Shown: positions 17,507 to 25,857 of the stretch, piece after piece
How positions within the stretch are numbered: position 1 is the first letter of the stretch
Layout: each line of letters begins with the position of its first letter
Assembly (NCBI RefSeq): GCF_029846715.1
Contig: NZ_JARVWW010000007.1
Coordinates: 213,118-277,117 of the forward strand
DNA length: 64,000 nucleotides
Direction: 5' to 3'
Origin: Bradyrhizobium nivariense
GTDB lineage: Bacteria > Pseudomonadota > Alphaproteobacteria > Rhizobiales > Xanthobacteraceae
Program-made: the position numbers and the translations under genes
Notes under the pieces: generated by a model
Told to the model about the DNA's origin: nothing
Seen by the model: the letters and a program-made list of their open reading frames with translations, nothing else
Databases searched by the model: none

Positions 17507-19798
17507 ATGACCGCTGCAGCTCCCGAGCCGAAAGCAAACATGGGCCAGCCCGTGCCGCGATATGACGCCGCCGCAAAGGTCACGGGCCGCGCGACATATG
17601 CGTCCGACATGCCGCTCGACAATCCGGCCTATGCATTCCTGGTCACCAGTGCCATCGCCAAGGGCCGCATCGACGGTTTCGACCTCGTCGATGCCAGAGG
17701 TGTCCGCGGCGTGATCGACATCGTCACGCACGAGAACGCTCCGAAGCTGAAGGAGTCGAAGCTGTTCAGCAATGGCGGCTATGCCGGCACCACGATCCAG
17801 CCGCTGAAATCGGCCGACATCGCCCATGACGGCCAGATCATCGCTGTGGTCATCGCCGAGAGCTACGAGGCGGCGCGCGAGGCCGCCAATCGCGTCAAGG
17901 TCAGCTACACGCCCATGGCGCCGAGCGCGAGCTTCGAATCGCCGGGAACGACCACAGCCGCGGCGAAAGGGCAGAACGCGCAGTTCAAGGAAGACCCGGC
18001 GGTCGGCGATTTCGCCAAGGCGTTCGACGAGGCCGAGGTCAAGCTCACCGCCTCCTATGACACGCCGACCCAGCACCACAACCCCATGGAGCTGTTTACG
18101 ACGAGCTGCGCCTGGATGGGCGACAACCTCGTCATCTACGAGGGCAGCCAGTATGTCTATGGTCTGAAGAACGGCGTCGCCGAGCAGCTCGGTATCGACG
18201 CCGAAAAGGTCCGTGTCGTCAATCCCTATGTCGGCGGCGGCTTTGGTTCGCGCGGCTCGATGACGCCCCGCACCGCCATCATCGCCAGCATCGCCAAACA
18301 CCTGAACCGGCCGATCAAGCTGGTGCCGACCCGCGATCAGGGTTTCACCATCGCGACCTACCGGGCCGAAACGCGCCATGAGATCAGGCTTGGTGCTGGT
18401 CGGGACGGCAAGCTGATGGCTTTGAGGCATGACGGCGAGGAAGTTTCGTCGCGTCCGGATGCCTATTGCGTTGGCGGCACCAAGACGACGACGCGGCTCT
18501 ATGCCTGCCCGAACGTCGCCAGTCTGGTGTCGATCGTGCGCGCCGACCGCAACACGCCGGGCTTCATGCGCTCACCGCCGGAGGTGCCGTATCTCTTCGC
18601 GCTGGAGAGCGCGATGGACGAGCTCGCGGTGAAGCTGAACATGGACCCGGTCGAGCTCCGCCGCATCAACGACACCACCAAAGAGCCGATCGGCGGCAAG
18701 CCCTATACGTCGCGGTCATTGATGGCGTGCTTCGATGAGGCCGCCAAGGCGTTCGGCTGGTCGCAGCGTTCGCCGCAGCCGAAATCGATGGCGGACGGCG
18801 ACTGGTTGGTCGGCTATGGCTGCGCCGCCACCTGTTATCCGACGCAGATGGCGCCGTCTGCCGTGCGCGTCCGCCTCCAGCGCGACGGGCGTACCCGGGT
18901 CGAGATCGCCGGTCACGAGATCGGCACCGGTGCGTATACCGTCATCGCCCAGACCGCGGCGGAGCGGCTCGGCGTGCCTCTGGAGAAAGTCGCGGTCTTC
19001 ATGGGTGACAGCGACCTGCCGCCCGCGCCGGTTGCCGGCGGCTCGAATTCGACCGCCAGCACCTGCTCGGCGGTGATGATGGTGTGCGATCAGATTCGAC
19101 AAAGGCTGTTCAAGGCCGTGATGCCGAGCGACAGCCTCGCCGACAAGGCCAAGGAGACTGTCGGCATCAGTCAGACGCCGAGCACGCAGGCGGCGAAGAG
19201 CGATCGTCCGCTCGATCTCGAGAAGGCCTTCGACGCGCTCGGTGTCGGCGTCGTCGAGGAATATGGCGAGTGGAAGCCGGAAGGCGCGCCGCTGGATTCG
19301 TTCAAGGCCATGCACGGCGGGCACGCGCGGCTCGTCGGCGGTCACGCCATGCAGGACAAGATCGCCTATGCTTTCGGTGCCGAGTTCGTCGAGGTCCGCG
19401 TCAACCGCTTCACGCATGAAATCCGCGCGCCGCGGCTGGTCGGCGCCTTTGCGGCGGGCCGCATCGTGAATCCGCGCACGGCGCGCAGCCAGCTCATGGG
19501 CGGCCTGATCTGGGGCATGTCCTCGGCGCTGCTGGAGGCCACCGAGATCGACGAGCGCAATGCGCGTTACGTCAACGACAATCTTGCCGACTATCTCGTG
19601 CCAGTGAATGCCGACGTGCCCGGTGTCGAAGTGATCCTGCTCTCCGAGCAGGACGATCACATCAACCCGGCAGGCGTGAAGGGCCTCGGCGAGCTTGCCA
19701 ATGTCGGCACCAATGCGGCGATCTGCAATGCGATCTATCACGCCACGGGCCAGCGCATCCGCAAGCTGCCCGTGCGGCTGGAAAATATCGAGGCCTGA
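17507..19798 (+). CDS. paoC: Aldehyde oxidoreductase molybdenum-binding subunit (PaoC type)
   Basis: The 763-residue product is the catalytic subunit, binding molybdenum cofactor (a cytosine dinucleotide form in E. coli PaoABC) and hydroxylating aldehydes to acids. Visible hallmarks are the N-terminal aldehyde oxidase/xanthine dehydrogenase hammerhead domain (RYDAAAKVTGRATYA), the cofactor-contacting PYVGGGFGSRG, and the C-terminal GVKGLGELANVG, which contains the catalytic Glu. The ATG at 17507 has GGAG upstream; the in-frame TTG at 17501 is too close to that site. No PaoD/XdhC-like maturation gene lies beside the operon, so maturation must be supplied from elsewhere. Confidence 0.95.
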   Translation: MTAAAPEPKANMGQPVPRYDAAAKVTGRATYASDMPLDNPAYAFLVTSAIAKGRIDGFDLVDARGVRGVIDIVTHENAPKLKESKLFSNGGYAGTTIQPLKSADIAHDGQIIAVVIAESYEAAREAANRVKVSYTPMAPSASFESPGTTTAAAKGQNAQFKEDPAVGDFAKAFDEAEVKLTASYDTPTQHHNPMELFTTSCAWMGDNLVIYEGSQYVYGLKNGVAEQLGIDAEKVRVVNPYVGGGFGSRGSMTPRTAIIASIAKHLNRPIKLVPTRDQGFTIATYRAETRHEIRLGAGRDGKLMALRHDGEEVSSRPDAYCVGGTKTTTRLYACPNVASLVSIVRADRNTPGFMRSPPEVPYLFALESAMDELAVKLNMDPVELRRINDTTKEPIGGKPYTSRSLMACFDEAAKAFGWSQRSPQPKSMADGDWLVGYGCAATCYPTQMAPSAVRVRLQRDGRTRVEIAGHEIGTGAYTVIAQTAAERLGVPLEKVAVFMGDSDLPPAPVAGGSNSTASTCSAVMMVCDQIRQRLFKAVMPSDSLADKAKETVGISQTPSTQAAKSDRPLDLEKAFDALGVGVVEEYGEWKPEGAPLDSFKAMHGGHARLVGGHAMQDKIAYAFGAEFVEVRVNRFTHEIRAPRLVGAFAAGRIVNPRTARSQLMGGLIWGMSSALLEATEIDERNARYVNDNLADYLVPVNADVPGVEVILLSEQDDHINPAGVKGLGELANVGTNAAICNAIYHATGQRIRKLPVRLENIEA

Positions 19799-19858
19799 GG
19801 GGTGGAAACGGCGTCGACGTTGCGCTAGACCCCTTCCGCCTCAAACGTAAGGTGTCTT

Positions 19859-20311
19859 ATGCAGCGTTTACAGCGCGTGCTCCTCGCCATCATGTCGGCC
19901 CTCGCGATCACCGTGATCGCCGGCGTTTCCACCACGGCCTCGGCCCAGACCGCAGGAAAGACCATGACCACAGCTTCAGGTTTGCAGATCACCGACAGCG
20001 TCGCCGGCACTGGCGCTTCGCCCAAGCCCGGCCAGATCTGCGTGATGCACTACACCGGATGGCTCTACGAGAACGGCCAGAAGGGCAAGAAATTCGACTC
20101 GTCGGTCGACCGCAACGAGCCGTTCGAATTCCCGATCGGCAAGGGCCGCGTCATCGCCGGCTGGGATGAGGGTGTTGCCTCCATGAAGGTCGGCGGCAAG
20201 CGCACGCTGATCATTCCGCCGCAGCTCGGCTATGGCGCACGCGGCGCGGGCGGCGTGATCCCGCCGAACGCGACGCTGATGTTCGACGTGGAATTGCTCG
20301 GGGTGAAGTAA
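19859..20311 (+). CDS. Exported FKBP-type peptidyl-prolyl cis-trans isomerase
   Basis: The 150-residue product has a signal peptide (cleavage near ASAQ-T) and one FKBP domain. It shows the family landmarks: MHYTGWLYENGQKGKKFDSS, then FPIGKGRVIAGWDEG, and a C-terminal PPQLGYGARGAGGVIPPN with LMFDVELL. It would catalyse proline isomerisation in periplasmic folding. It has no multimerisation domain, so it is an FkbA/FKBP12-like minimal enzyme. A bidirectional terminator follows. Confidence 0.94.
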   Translation: MQRLQRVLLAIMSALAITVIAGVSTTASAQTAGKTMTTASGLQITDSVAGTGASPKPGQICVMHYTGWLYENGQKGKKFDSSVDRNEPFEFPIGKGRVIAGWDEGVASMKVGGKRTLIIPPQLGYGARGAGGVIPPNATLMFDVELLGVK

Positions 20312-20323
20312 GCCCGCAAACAA

Positions 20324-20350
20324 AAAGACCGGCCTCTCGGCCGGTCTTTT
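20324..20350. terminator. Bidirectional rho-independent terminator
   Basis: AAAGACCGGCC and GGCCGGTCTTT form a perfect 11 bp stem with a TCTC loop. The A-tract on one side and T-tract on the other allow termination in both directions, serving the convergent FKBP and CsbD genes. Confidence 0.9.
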
Positions 20351-20385
20351 CGCTTTCAGTCGTGTTTGTCTCGATGCTGGACGCG

Positions 20386-20604
20386 TTATTCCGTCCCGCG
20401 CTTGGCCGCAGCCGCGGCGCGATCGACCGCGTCCTTTGCGGCCTCCTTGGCATCGCCCATGGCCTGCTGGCCCTTGCCCTTCACTTCCTGGACTGCGCCT
20501 TCGCCCTTCATGCGGTCGGACCCGGTGGCTTCGCCGATACCCTGCTTGGCCTTGCCCATTGCCTCGTTGGCGGTGCCCTTGATTTTGTCGCCCGTGCTAC
20601 CCAT
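20386..20604 (-). CDS. CsbD family stress-response protein
   Basis: The 72-residue hydrophilic protein has the CsbD pattern: [20 protein letters not shown] followed by [19 protein letters not shown], which repeats a helical module with Gly-Lys steps. Members are induced by general stress; the molecular role is unknown. AGGAGA precedes the ATG. It ends opposite the FKBP gene across the shared terminator. Confidence 0.92.
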   Translation of the reverse strand: MGSTGDKIKGTANEAMGKAKQGIGEATGSDRMKGEGAVQEVKGKGQQAMGDAKEAAKDAVDRAAAAAKRGTE

Positions 20605-20732
20605 GAAACTCTCCTGGCGGTTTGCTTACTGAGACAACGTCCGACGGCTATGAGGGTTCCGATTTTGGTATGGCTCGCGCACGCGGCTTTGGGGTAGTTT
20701 GCCGCGCACGGAACCAACAGAAAGCAAGTCCC

Positions 20733-21245
20733 ATGACCGGCCATGACCATTCGCATTCCCACCATGACCACGATCACGACGATCGCTGGAAACATGACGG
20801 CGTGCGCGTCATTCCCGGCAACCAGCTCGATACCAACGTGCCGTCGACGGCGGGCATGGACCGCGCGGCCGCGATCAATTTCGCGCGCGTCGGCGCGCAG
20901 AAATTGTGGGCGGGCACGGTCAGCATCAAGCCCGACGCCAAGACCGGCGCGCATCACCACGGCCATCTCGAAAGCGTCATCTACGTGGTGAAGGGCAAGG
21001 CGCGGATGCGCTGGGGCGAGGCCCTGCAATTCACCGCGGAGGCCGGCCCCGGCGACTTCATTTTCGTGCCGCCCTACGTGCCGCATCAGGAGATCAACGC
21101 CAGCCCGGACGAGGTGCTGGAATGCGTGCTGGTGCGCAGCGACGGCGAGGCGGTCGCGATCAACCTCGACATCGAACCGGTCGAGAAGCCCGAGACCGTG
21201 CTGTGGGTCGATCCTATTCACCGCGATCCGAACGAGAAGAAGTAA
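20733..21245 (+). CDS. Cupin-domain protein with histidine-rich N-terminus
   Basis: The 170-residue product carries one cupin_2 barrel: metal-binding motif 1 is GAHHHGHLESVIYVVKG and motif 2 is PGDFIFVPPYVPHQE. The first 20 residues are mostly His and Asp (HDHSHSHHDHDHDD), a likely flexible metal-binding tail. The reaction is unknown; cupins of this size include small dioxygenases and isomerases. The ATG at 20733 is chosen because the His-rich tail starts there; longer starts add arbitrary sequence. Confidence 0.85.
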   Translation: MTGHDHSHSHHDHDHDDRWKHDGVRVIPGNQLDTNVPSTAGMDRAAAINFARVGAQKLWAGTVSIKPDAKTGAHHHGHLESVIYVVKGKARMRWGEALQFTAEAGPGDFIFVPPYVPHQEINASPDEVLECVLVRSDGEAVAINLDIEPVEKPETVLWVDPIHRDPNEKK

Positions 21246-21377
21246 GGCTGCCCAAGACCGCGCGGGGGGCGATGCGACAGAACCCCGCAGGTTAGGGGGT
21301 GAAAAATATCCGGAAGCGATGTCGGGTGGCTGCCCAGCCATCCGTCCTTGGGCAGAACCCCGCCCAAGGAGCTTTCG

Positions 21378-21806
21378 ATGCCCAAGATGATTTTCGTTAA
21401 TCTTCCGGTAACCGACCTCAAGCGCGCCACCGCCTTTTACGAGGCGGTCGGCGCGGTCAGGAATCCGCAATTCAGCGACGATACGGCGAGCTGCATGGTC
21501 TTTTCCGAGACCATCTTCGCCATGCTGCTGACCCACGACAAATTCCGCCAGTTCACACCGAAGCCGATCTCGGATGCCAGGATATCGAACCAGGCGCTGT
21601 TCTGCCTGTCCGCGGACAGCCGCAACGAGGTCGACGATATCGTCGATAGCGCCGCGGCAGCGGGCGGGGCGGCCGATCCCGGCCCGAAGGACGAATACAG
21701 TTTCATGTACGGCCGCAGCTTCGAAGATCCGGATGGCCACATGTGGGGTGTGAACTGGATGGACATGGCAGCCTTCGCGGCGCAGTCCGACGTGGCGAAC
21801 GCCTGA
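21378..21806 (+). CDS. VOC family protein (glyoxalase-like)
   Basis: The 142-residue product has the paired beta-alpha-beta-beta-beta modules of vicinal oxygen chelate proteins: FVNLPVTDLKRATAFYEAVG at the N-terminus and FEDPDGHMWGVNWMD at the C-terminus. It resembles the lactoylglutathione lyase-like branch, though the metal ligands are not all clear by eye. AAGGAG precedes the ATG at 21378. It is followed after 42 bases by a second VOC gene in the same orientation, so the two probably form an operon. Confidence 0.88.
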   Translation: MPKMIFVNLPVTDLKRATAFYEAVGAVRNPQFSDDTASCMVFSETIFAMLLTHDKFRQFTPKPISDARISNQALFCLSADSRNEVDDIVDSAAAAGGAADPGPKDEYSFMYGRSFEDPDGHMWGVNWMDMAAFAAQSDVANA

Positions 21807-21848
21807 TCTAAGCCCACGACACCAAGAATCTGAAGAGGAGTATTCACG

Positions 21849-22337
21849 ATGTCCAAGCTCGTGCCCTGCATGTGGTTCAATGGCGACGCCGAGGAAGCCG
21901 CGAGCTTCTACGTCTCGCTCGTTCCGAATTCGGCGATCACGCACGTTCAACGCAACGTTTCAGATAATCCATCCGGCAAGGAAGGCTCCGTGCTCGTCGT
22001 CGAATTTACGGTGGCCGGACAGCCTCTCGTCGCGCTCAACGGCGGCATGAAGATGGAATACACCCATGCGCTCTCGCTCATGATCCATTGCGACGATCAG
22101 GCCCAGGTCGACAGCGTCTGGAATGCCTTCCTGGCCCATGGCGGCAAGGAAGAGCAGTGCGGCTGGCTGCACGACCGTTACGGCGTGTCATGGCAGGTCG
22201 TGCCGAAGGTGATGTTCGAATTCCTCTCGAGCCCCGACAAGGCGGCTGCCGCACGCGCGATGCAGGCCATGATGAAGATGGTCAAGCTGGATGCGGAAAT
22301 CTTGCGCCGGGCGTTCGAGGGCAAGTCGGCGGCGTGA
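21849..22337 (+). CDS. VOC family protein, PhnB-like
   Basis: The 162-residue product belongs to the PhnB/3-demethylubiquinone-like branch of VOC proteins. It starts LVPCMWFNGDAEEAASFYVSL and ends in a helical tail (AMQAMMKMVKLD) with WLHDRYGVSWQVVP before it. The function of this branch is mostly unknown; many members are encoded beside other VOC genes. GAGGAG lies upstream of the ATG. A structured intergenic repeat begins 15 bases after the stop codon. Confidence 0.88.
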   Translation: MSKLVPCMWFNGDAEEAASFYVSLVPNSAITHVQRNVSDNPSGKEGSVLVVEFTVAGQPLVALNGGMKMEYTHALSLMIHCDDQAQVDSVWNAFLAHGGKEEQCGWLHDRYGVSWQVVPKVMFEFLSSPDKAAAARAMQAMMKMVKLDAEILRRAFEGKSAA

Positions 22338-22351
22338 TGCCTAGGGCCTTG

Positions 22352-22471
22352 CCACACACTCGCTGTCATCGCCCGGCTTGAACCGGGCGATCCAGTATCC
22401 AGAGACGCTCGCAATCGAGCCGAGACGCCGCGGCGTACTGGATGCCCCGGTCAAGCCGGGGCATGACGGCG
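22352..22471. repeat. REP-like structured repeat, copy 1
   Basis: The element is about 120 bases long, with outer hairpins GCCCGG-CTTGAA-CCGGGC and GCCCCGG-TCAA-CCGGGGC and inner arms GATCCAGTA / TACTGGAT. A second copy lies at 60011-60129 in the same orientation, with the arms conserved and the centre diverged. This pattern marks a dispersed palindromic intergenic family. Confidence 0.85.
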
Positions 22472-22493
22472 GAATTCGAGGCGAGATCTCGCG

Positions 22494-23654
22494 CTAATAA
22501 TTGATCCGCAGCCCCACGCCGCCATGGATGGTATTGCCGACCGGCTGCGGGCCGAGCGTGCCGTTGGCAAAGAGGTCCACGATCCAGCCCTTCTGCACGC
22601 GGAAGCCGAGCCGGCCGCCATATTCGAACCAGCCCTGATTGCCCATGGTCGGTACCACCATGCCATCGCCGGTCACGGTGGCGACGATGCCGCTGTGGCT
22701 GGCGAATGACTGCACCCAGCCGCCGTTGATGTTGGCCTCGATATTGCTGCCGTAGAGATGCGTCCACTGGCCGCCGATCTTGACCAGGCTGGTGCGGTCG
22801 GTGCCGGTCGCGATGCTGGCATCGAACGGGTTGAATGCCACCGCGCTGTCGGTATAGCCCGAGACGCGCTGCCAAAGCTGCCAGACCTCGATCGAGGCGG
22901 CGACCTCGTCGCGGGGCGACACGCGGCTCATCCAGCCGGCGCGACCGTAGACGGCGTAGTTCGCGGCATTGGTCGAACTCGTGACGCTCACCGGGCCGAG
23001 GCTGGTATTGTAGCTGCGGGTGTAGCGTGCCCTCTCCCACGGCGTCAGGATCGTGCCGATGTCGAAGAACGGGCGCGATGAGCCCCAGTCGGTGAAGTCA
23101 TAGCGCAGCGCGAATGCGCCGATCGGTGCGCTGGTGATGTTGTAGCCGCCCTCGCTGTACTGCGTGTAGGCAATGCCGGCGAGCAGCGACAGATTGTTGG
23201 TCAGCTCCTTGCGGCCGTGGATGCCGGCCGAGAACGAGCCGGCGGAGCCGAACGCGCTGATGCAGTCGCTGCAATTGACCTGCTCGTTGACGCCGAGCAG
23301 CACCGTGCCGAGCACCCGGTTGGTGATCATCTGGTTGAAGCGCTGGTTGGCGAGGCCACCGATCGAGTTGCCGCTGGAATCCGCGCCGGTCGGCGTCGGC
23401 GTCGGGCTCGGCGAGGAGGACGGATAAGGGCTCGGCGACGATGACGGGTAGGGGCTGGGCGAGGGCGAGGGGGTTGGCGTCGGCGAGGGTGAATAGGTCG
23501 GCGACGGGGAGGGCGTCGGCTCTCCGCACCCGGATTCGCACGTCGCCGCCTGGGCTGCCGCCGGACGGGCATCGAACGCGACAAACGCAAACGCAGCCAC
23601 GATGGTCAGCACGCTCACGAGGACGAAGCGCCTGACGTTGAATATCTCCATCAT
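22494..23654 (-). CDS. Outer membrane beta-barrel protein with Pro-Ser-Thr spacer
   Basis: The 386-residue product has a signal peptide (cleavage near AAAQ-A), a short Cys-containing segment, and a spacer of about 45 residues made almost wholly of Pro, Ser, Thr and Tyr. The rest alternates hydrophobic and polar residues with many aromatic residues and ends LRINY, like an autotransporter-type barrel of roughly 280 residues. It should sit in the outer membrane with the flexible spacer exposed or periplasmic. The ATG at 23654 overlaps the stop codon of the FecR-domain gene by one base (TGATG), so the two are translationally coupled. Function unknown. Confidence 0.75.
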   Translation of the reverse strand: MMEIFNVRRFVLVSVLTIVAAFAFVAFDARPAAAQAATCESGCGEPTPSPSPTYSPSPTPTPSPSPSPYPSSSPSPYPSSSPSPTPTPTGADSSGNSIGGLANQRFNQMITNRVLGTVLLGVNEQVNCSDCISAFGSAGSFSAGIHGRKELTNNLSLLAGIAYTQYSEGGYNITSAPIGAFALRYDFTDWGSSRPFFDIGTILTPWERARYTRSYNTSLGPVSVTSSTNAANYAVYGRAGWMSRVSPRDEVAASIEVWQLWQRVSGYTDSAVAFNPFDASIATGTDRTSLVKIGGQWTHLYGSNIEANINGGWVQSFASHSGIVATVTGDGMVVPTMGNQGWFEYGGRLGFRVQKGWIVDLFANGTLGPQPVGNTIHGGVGLRINY

Positions 23655-24355
23655 CAGCGCCCGCACAGCATACCGTCGTCATTGACGGTGGGCGTGATGG
23701 TCGGCGACGCGTCCGCATATTGGTTGACAGCGCACAGCCCCGCGTTCGCGGCGCAGGTCGCGGCAAAGGTCCAGGGCGGCGTATTGGCCTTGGTGATGCC
23801 GACCTTGCCGCCGGTCGAGGTGATGATTGCGGTGTCGCCGGGCTGGGTGAGCTGCACGCACTGGAAGCTCAGCGTGCAGACGGTGGCGGCGCCGTCCTGC
23901 AGTACGACGACCGAGCGGCCGCGCTGGGACAGGATATCGAGCGTGGTGCCGCGCACGCCGATGGTCGCGAGCGGCGTCGTGATCTTGTAGGCGGTCTTCT
24001 CGGAATGTCCGGTGACGAAACGGAATGCGCCGGTCGTCATGCGGATCGCGACGTCGCGATAACTGTGCTCGTCGTTGAAGACGGTGCGGTCGAGCTTGAG
24101 CGTGGCGCTCGGGCCGAGCGACAGATTGGTGCTGTCGGCCATCACGAAGCGTGCCGCGCTGTCGGCGCCGGTGCGCACGGTCTCGTCGCGCAGCATGCTG
24201 TCGCCGACGCTGATCGGCGTCGAGGTCGCGGCCACGCGCACCACGTCGTTCTGAATCACGACAGCTTCACCGACGCGCGTCTGCGCCTGCGCGCAAGGCG
24301 CCGCGCATAAGGTGGCCGACAACAGCGTGGAGAAAAGCCAGAAACGCAAATTCAT
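23654..24355 (-). CDS. Exported FecR-domain protein
   Basis: The 233-residue product has a signal peptide (cleavage near AQAQ-T) and a FecR domain at about residues 55-150. The DSMLRDETVRTGADSAARF, LSLGPSATLKLD and TPLATIGVRGTTLDI segments are typical of the family. Unlike the iron regulator FecR, it has no cytoplasmic anti-sigma part and no sigma factor or TonB receptor next to it. It has several Cys residues near the C-terminus that could form disulfides. It is coupled to the beta-barrel gene downstream, so the two are likely to act together at the envelope. Confidence 0.82.
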   Translation of the reverse strand: MNLRFWLFSTLLSATLCAAPCAQAQTRVGEAVVIQNDVVRVAATSTPISVGDSMLRDETVRTGADSAARFVMADSTNLSLGPSATLKLDRTVFNDEHSYRDVAIRMTTGAFRFVTGHSEKTAYKITTPLATIGVRGTTLDILSQRGRSVVVLQDGAATVCTLSFQCVQLTQPGDTAIITSTGGKVGITKANTPPWTFAATCAANAGLCAVNQYADASPTITPTVNDDGMLCGR

Positions 24356-24477
24356 TTCGCAACCGATCGATGTGTCCCTGATCGTCCGGATCGCGCACGC
24401 TTGCGATGTGGCGGAATTATCACAAGCGGCACGGGACCTGCGTTATGCTTAGTGACAGTTGCGGCAGAATGCGTTCA

Positions 24478-25836
24478 ATGAAAACCGCGATCTCTATTAT
24501 TGTCCGCGGTGACGCAAATTTGCCACGCAAAATATCCCCACAAATGCCGCTCGACTTGCCCGCGGGTCCGAAGGTGTCGCGGAGCGCAGTAATCGCTGTC
24601 GCGATTTTCCTGGTTGCGCATCTCGCGCTGCTGATCGGCTTGACGACGCCGGAGAAGTTCGTCTTCGACGAAGTGCATTATGTGCCGGCGGCGCGGCAGA
24701 TGCTGGCACCAGCGATGTCGCAACCGATGCTCAACCCGATGCACCCGCCGCTGGCCAAGGAGCTGATCGCGGCATCGATCGCGGCTTTTGGCGACAACGC
24801 CCTGGGCTGGCGCTATCCCGCGACATTGTTCGGCGCGCTCGCGATCGTCGCGATCTATCTGTGTGGCCTCGCGCTGTTCTCCGCGCAAGGGCCTGCGATC
24901 GCCGCCGCGCTGATCGCCGGCTGCAACCAGATGCTGTACGTGCAGGCGCGCGTCGCGATGCTCGACATTTTTGCGCTCGGCTTCGGCCTGCTCGCGATTG
25001 CCGCCTTCATGCATGGTTTTCGAAAGGATCGCCCGCATGCGTTGTTTGTGCTCGCCGGCAGCCTGTTCGGCTGTGCTGCGGCCTGCAAATGGAGCGGCCT
25101 GTTTCCGCTCGGAATCTGTATCGTCATCGTTGCGGTGATCCGCCTGATGCAGGGCTGGCGCACGCTGTTTGCCGACGCGAAGCCGGGGGATTGGTACCGG
25201 CCCGATCTCTGGCCCGATTTCCGGGTGCAGCATGCCGCGCTGTGCTTTGCCGTGCTGCCGGCACTGACGTATCTCGCCGCGTTCGTTCCGCTCAACGGCT
25301 TGTCGCTATCGGACCTGATCGAGGCGCAGCGCCGGATCTTCGCCGATAACACCACGACCGCGATCGCCGGCCACACCTATATGAGCGCGTGGCCATCCTG
25401 GCCGTTGCTCGCGCGACCGGTGTGGTTCCTGTTCGACAAGACGACGGAGAATAACGTCTCGGCGATCGTCTTCCTCGGCAATCCGCTGGTGCTGTGGCCC
25501 GCGCTACCCGCGCTCGCGGTCGTGTTGCGCGATTTCGTCGTTGCGCGCCGCTGGGATGCGTTCCTGATCGCTGCGTTCTATTTCGGGTCCTGGCTCGCCT
25601 GGGCGTTGCTGCCGCGCACGCTCGGTTTCATCTATTACTATCTGCCGGCCGCGACCGTGGCGTCGCTGGCGCTGGTCTACGTGTTGCGCCGGGATGGCCT
25701 GCCCCGCTGGCTGCTGTGGGCCTATGTCGGCATCGCCGCGATCGGTTTTGCGGCCATGCTGCCGGTCTCGGCCGCCTTCGTCGGCACGTCGATGCAGACC
25801 TTCAACCGGCTGATGCTGTTCCAGAGCTGGATCTAG
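24478..25836 (+). CDS. Glycosyltransferase family 39 (dolichyl-phosphate-mannose-protein mannosyltransferase type) membrane protein
   Basis: The 452-residue product is an integral membrane protein with about nine to eleven helices. After the first helix it carries the acidic loop FVFDEVHYVPAARQM, matching the Asp-Glu of the PMT/GT39 active site, and later MHPPLAKELIA, also characteristic. It would transfer a sugar from a polyprenyl-phosphate donor to protein or envelope glycolipid. The start is uncertain: ATG codons at 24478 and 24544 both lack a good ribosome site, and 24544 lies closest to the first helix. Confidence 0.82.
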   Translation: MKTAISIIVRGDANLPRKISPQMPLDLPAGPKVSRSAVIAVAIFLVAHLALLIGLTTPEKFVFDEVHYVPAARQMLAPAMSQPMLNPMHPPLAKELIAASIAAFGDNALGWRYPATLFGALAIVAIYLCGLALFSAQGPAIAAALIAGCNQMLYVQARVAMLDIFALGFGLLAIAAFMHGFRKDRPHALFVLAGSLFGCAAACKWSGLFPLGICIVIVAVIRLMQGWRTLFADAKPGDWYRPDLWPDFRVQHAALCFAVLPALTYLAAFVPLNGLSLSDLIEAQRRIFADNTTTAIAGHTYMSAWPSWPLLARPVWFLFDKTTENNVSAIVFLGNPLVLWPALPALAVVLRDFVVARRWDAFLIAAFYFGSWLAWALLPRTLGFIYYYLPAATVASLALVYVLRRDGLPRWLLWAYVGIAAIGFAAMLPVSAAFVGTSMQTFNRLMLFQSWI

Positions 25837-25857
25837 TGCCCGCTGGCGTGCATATCC

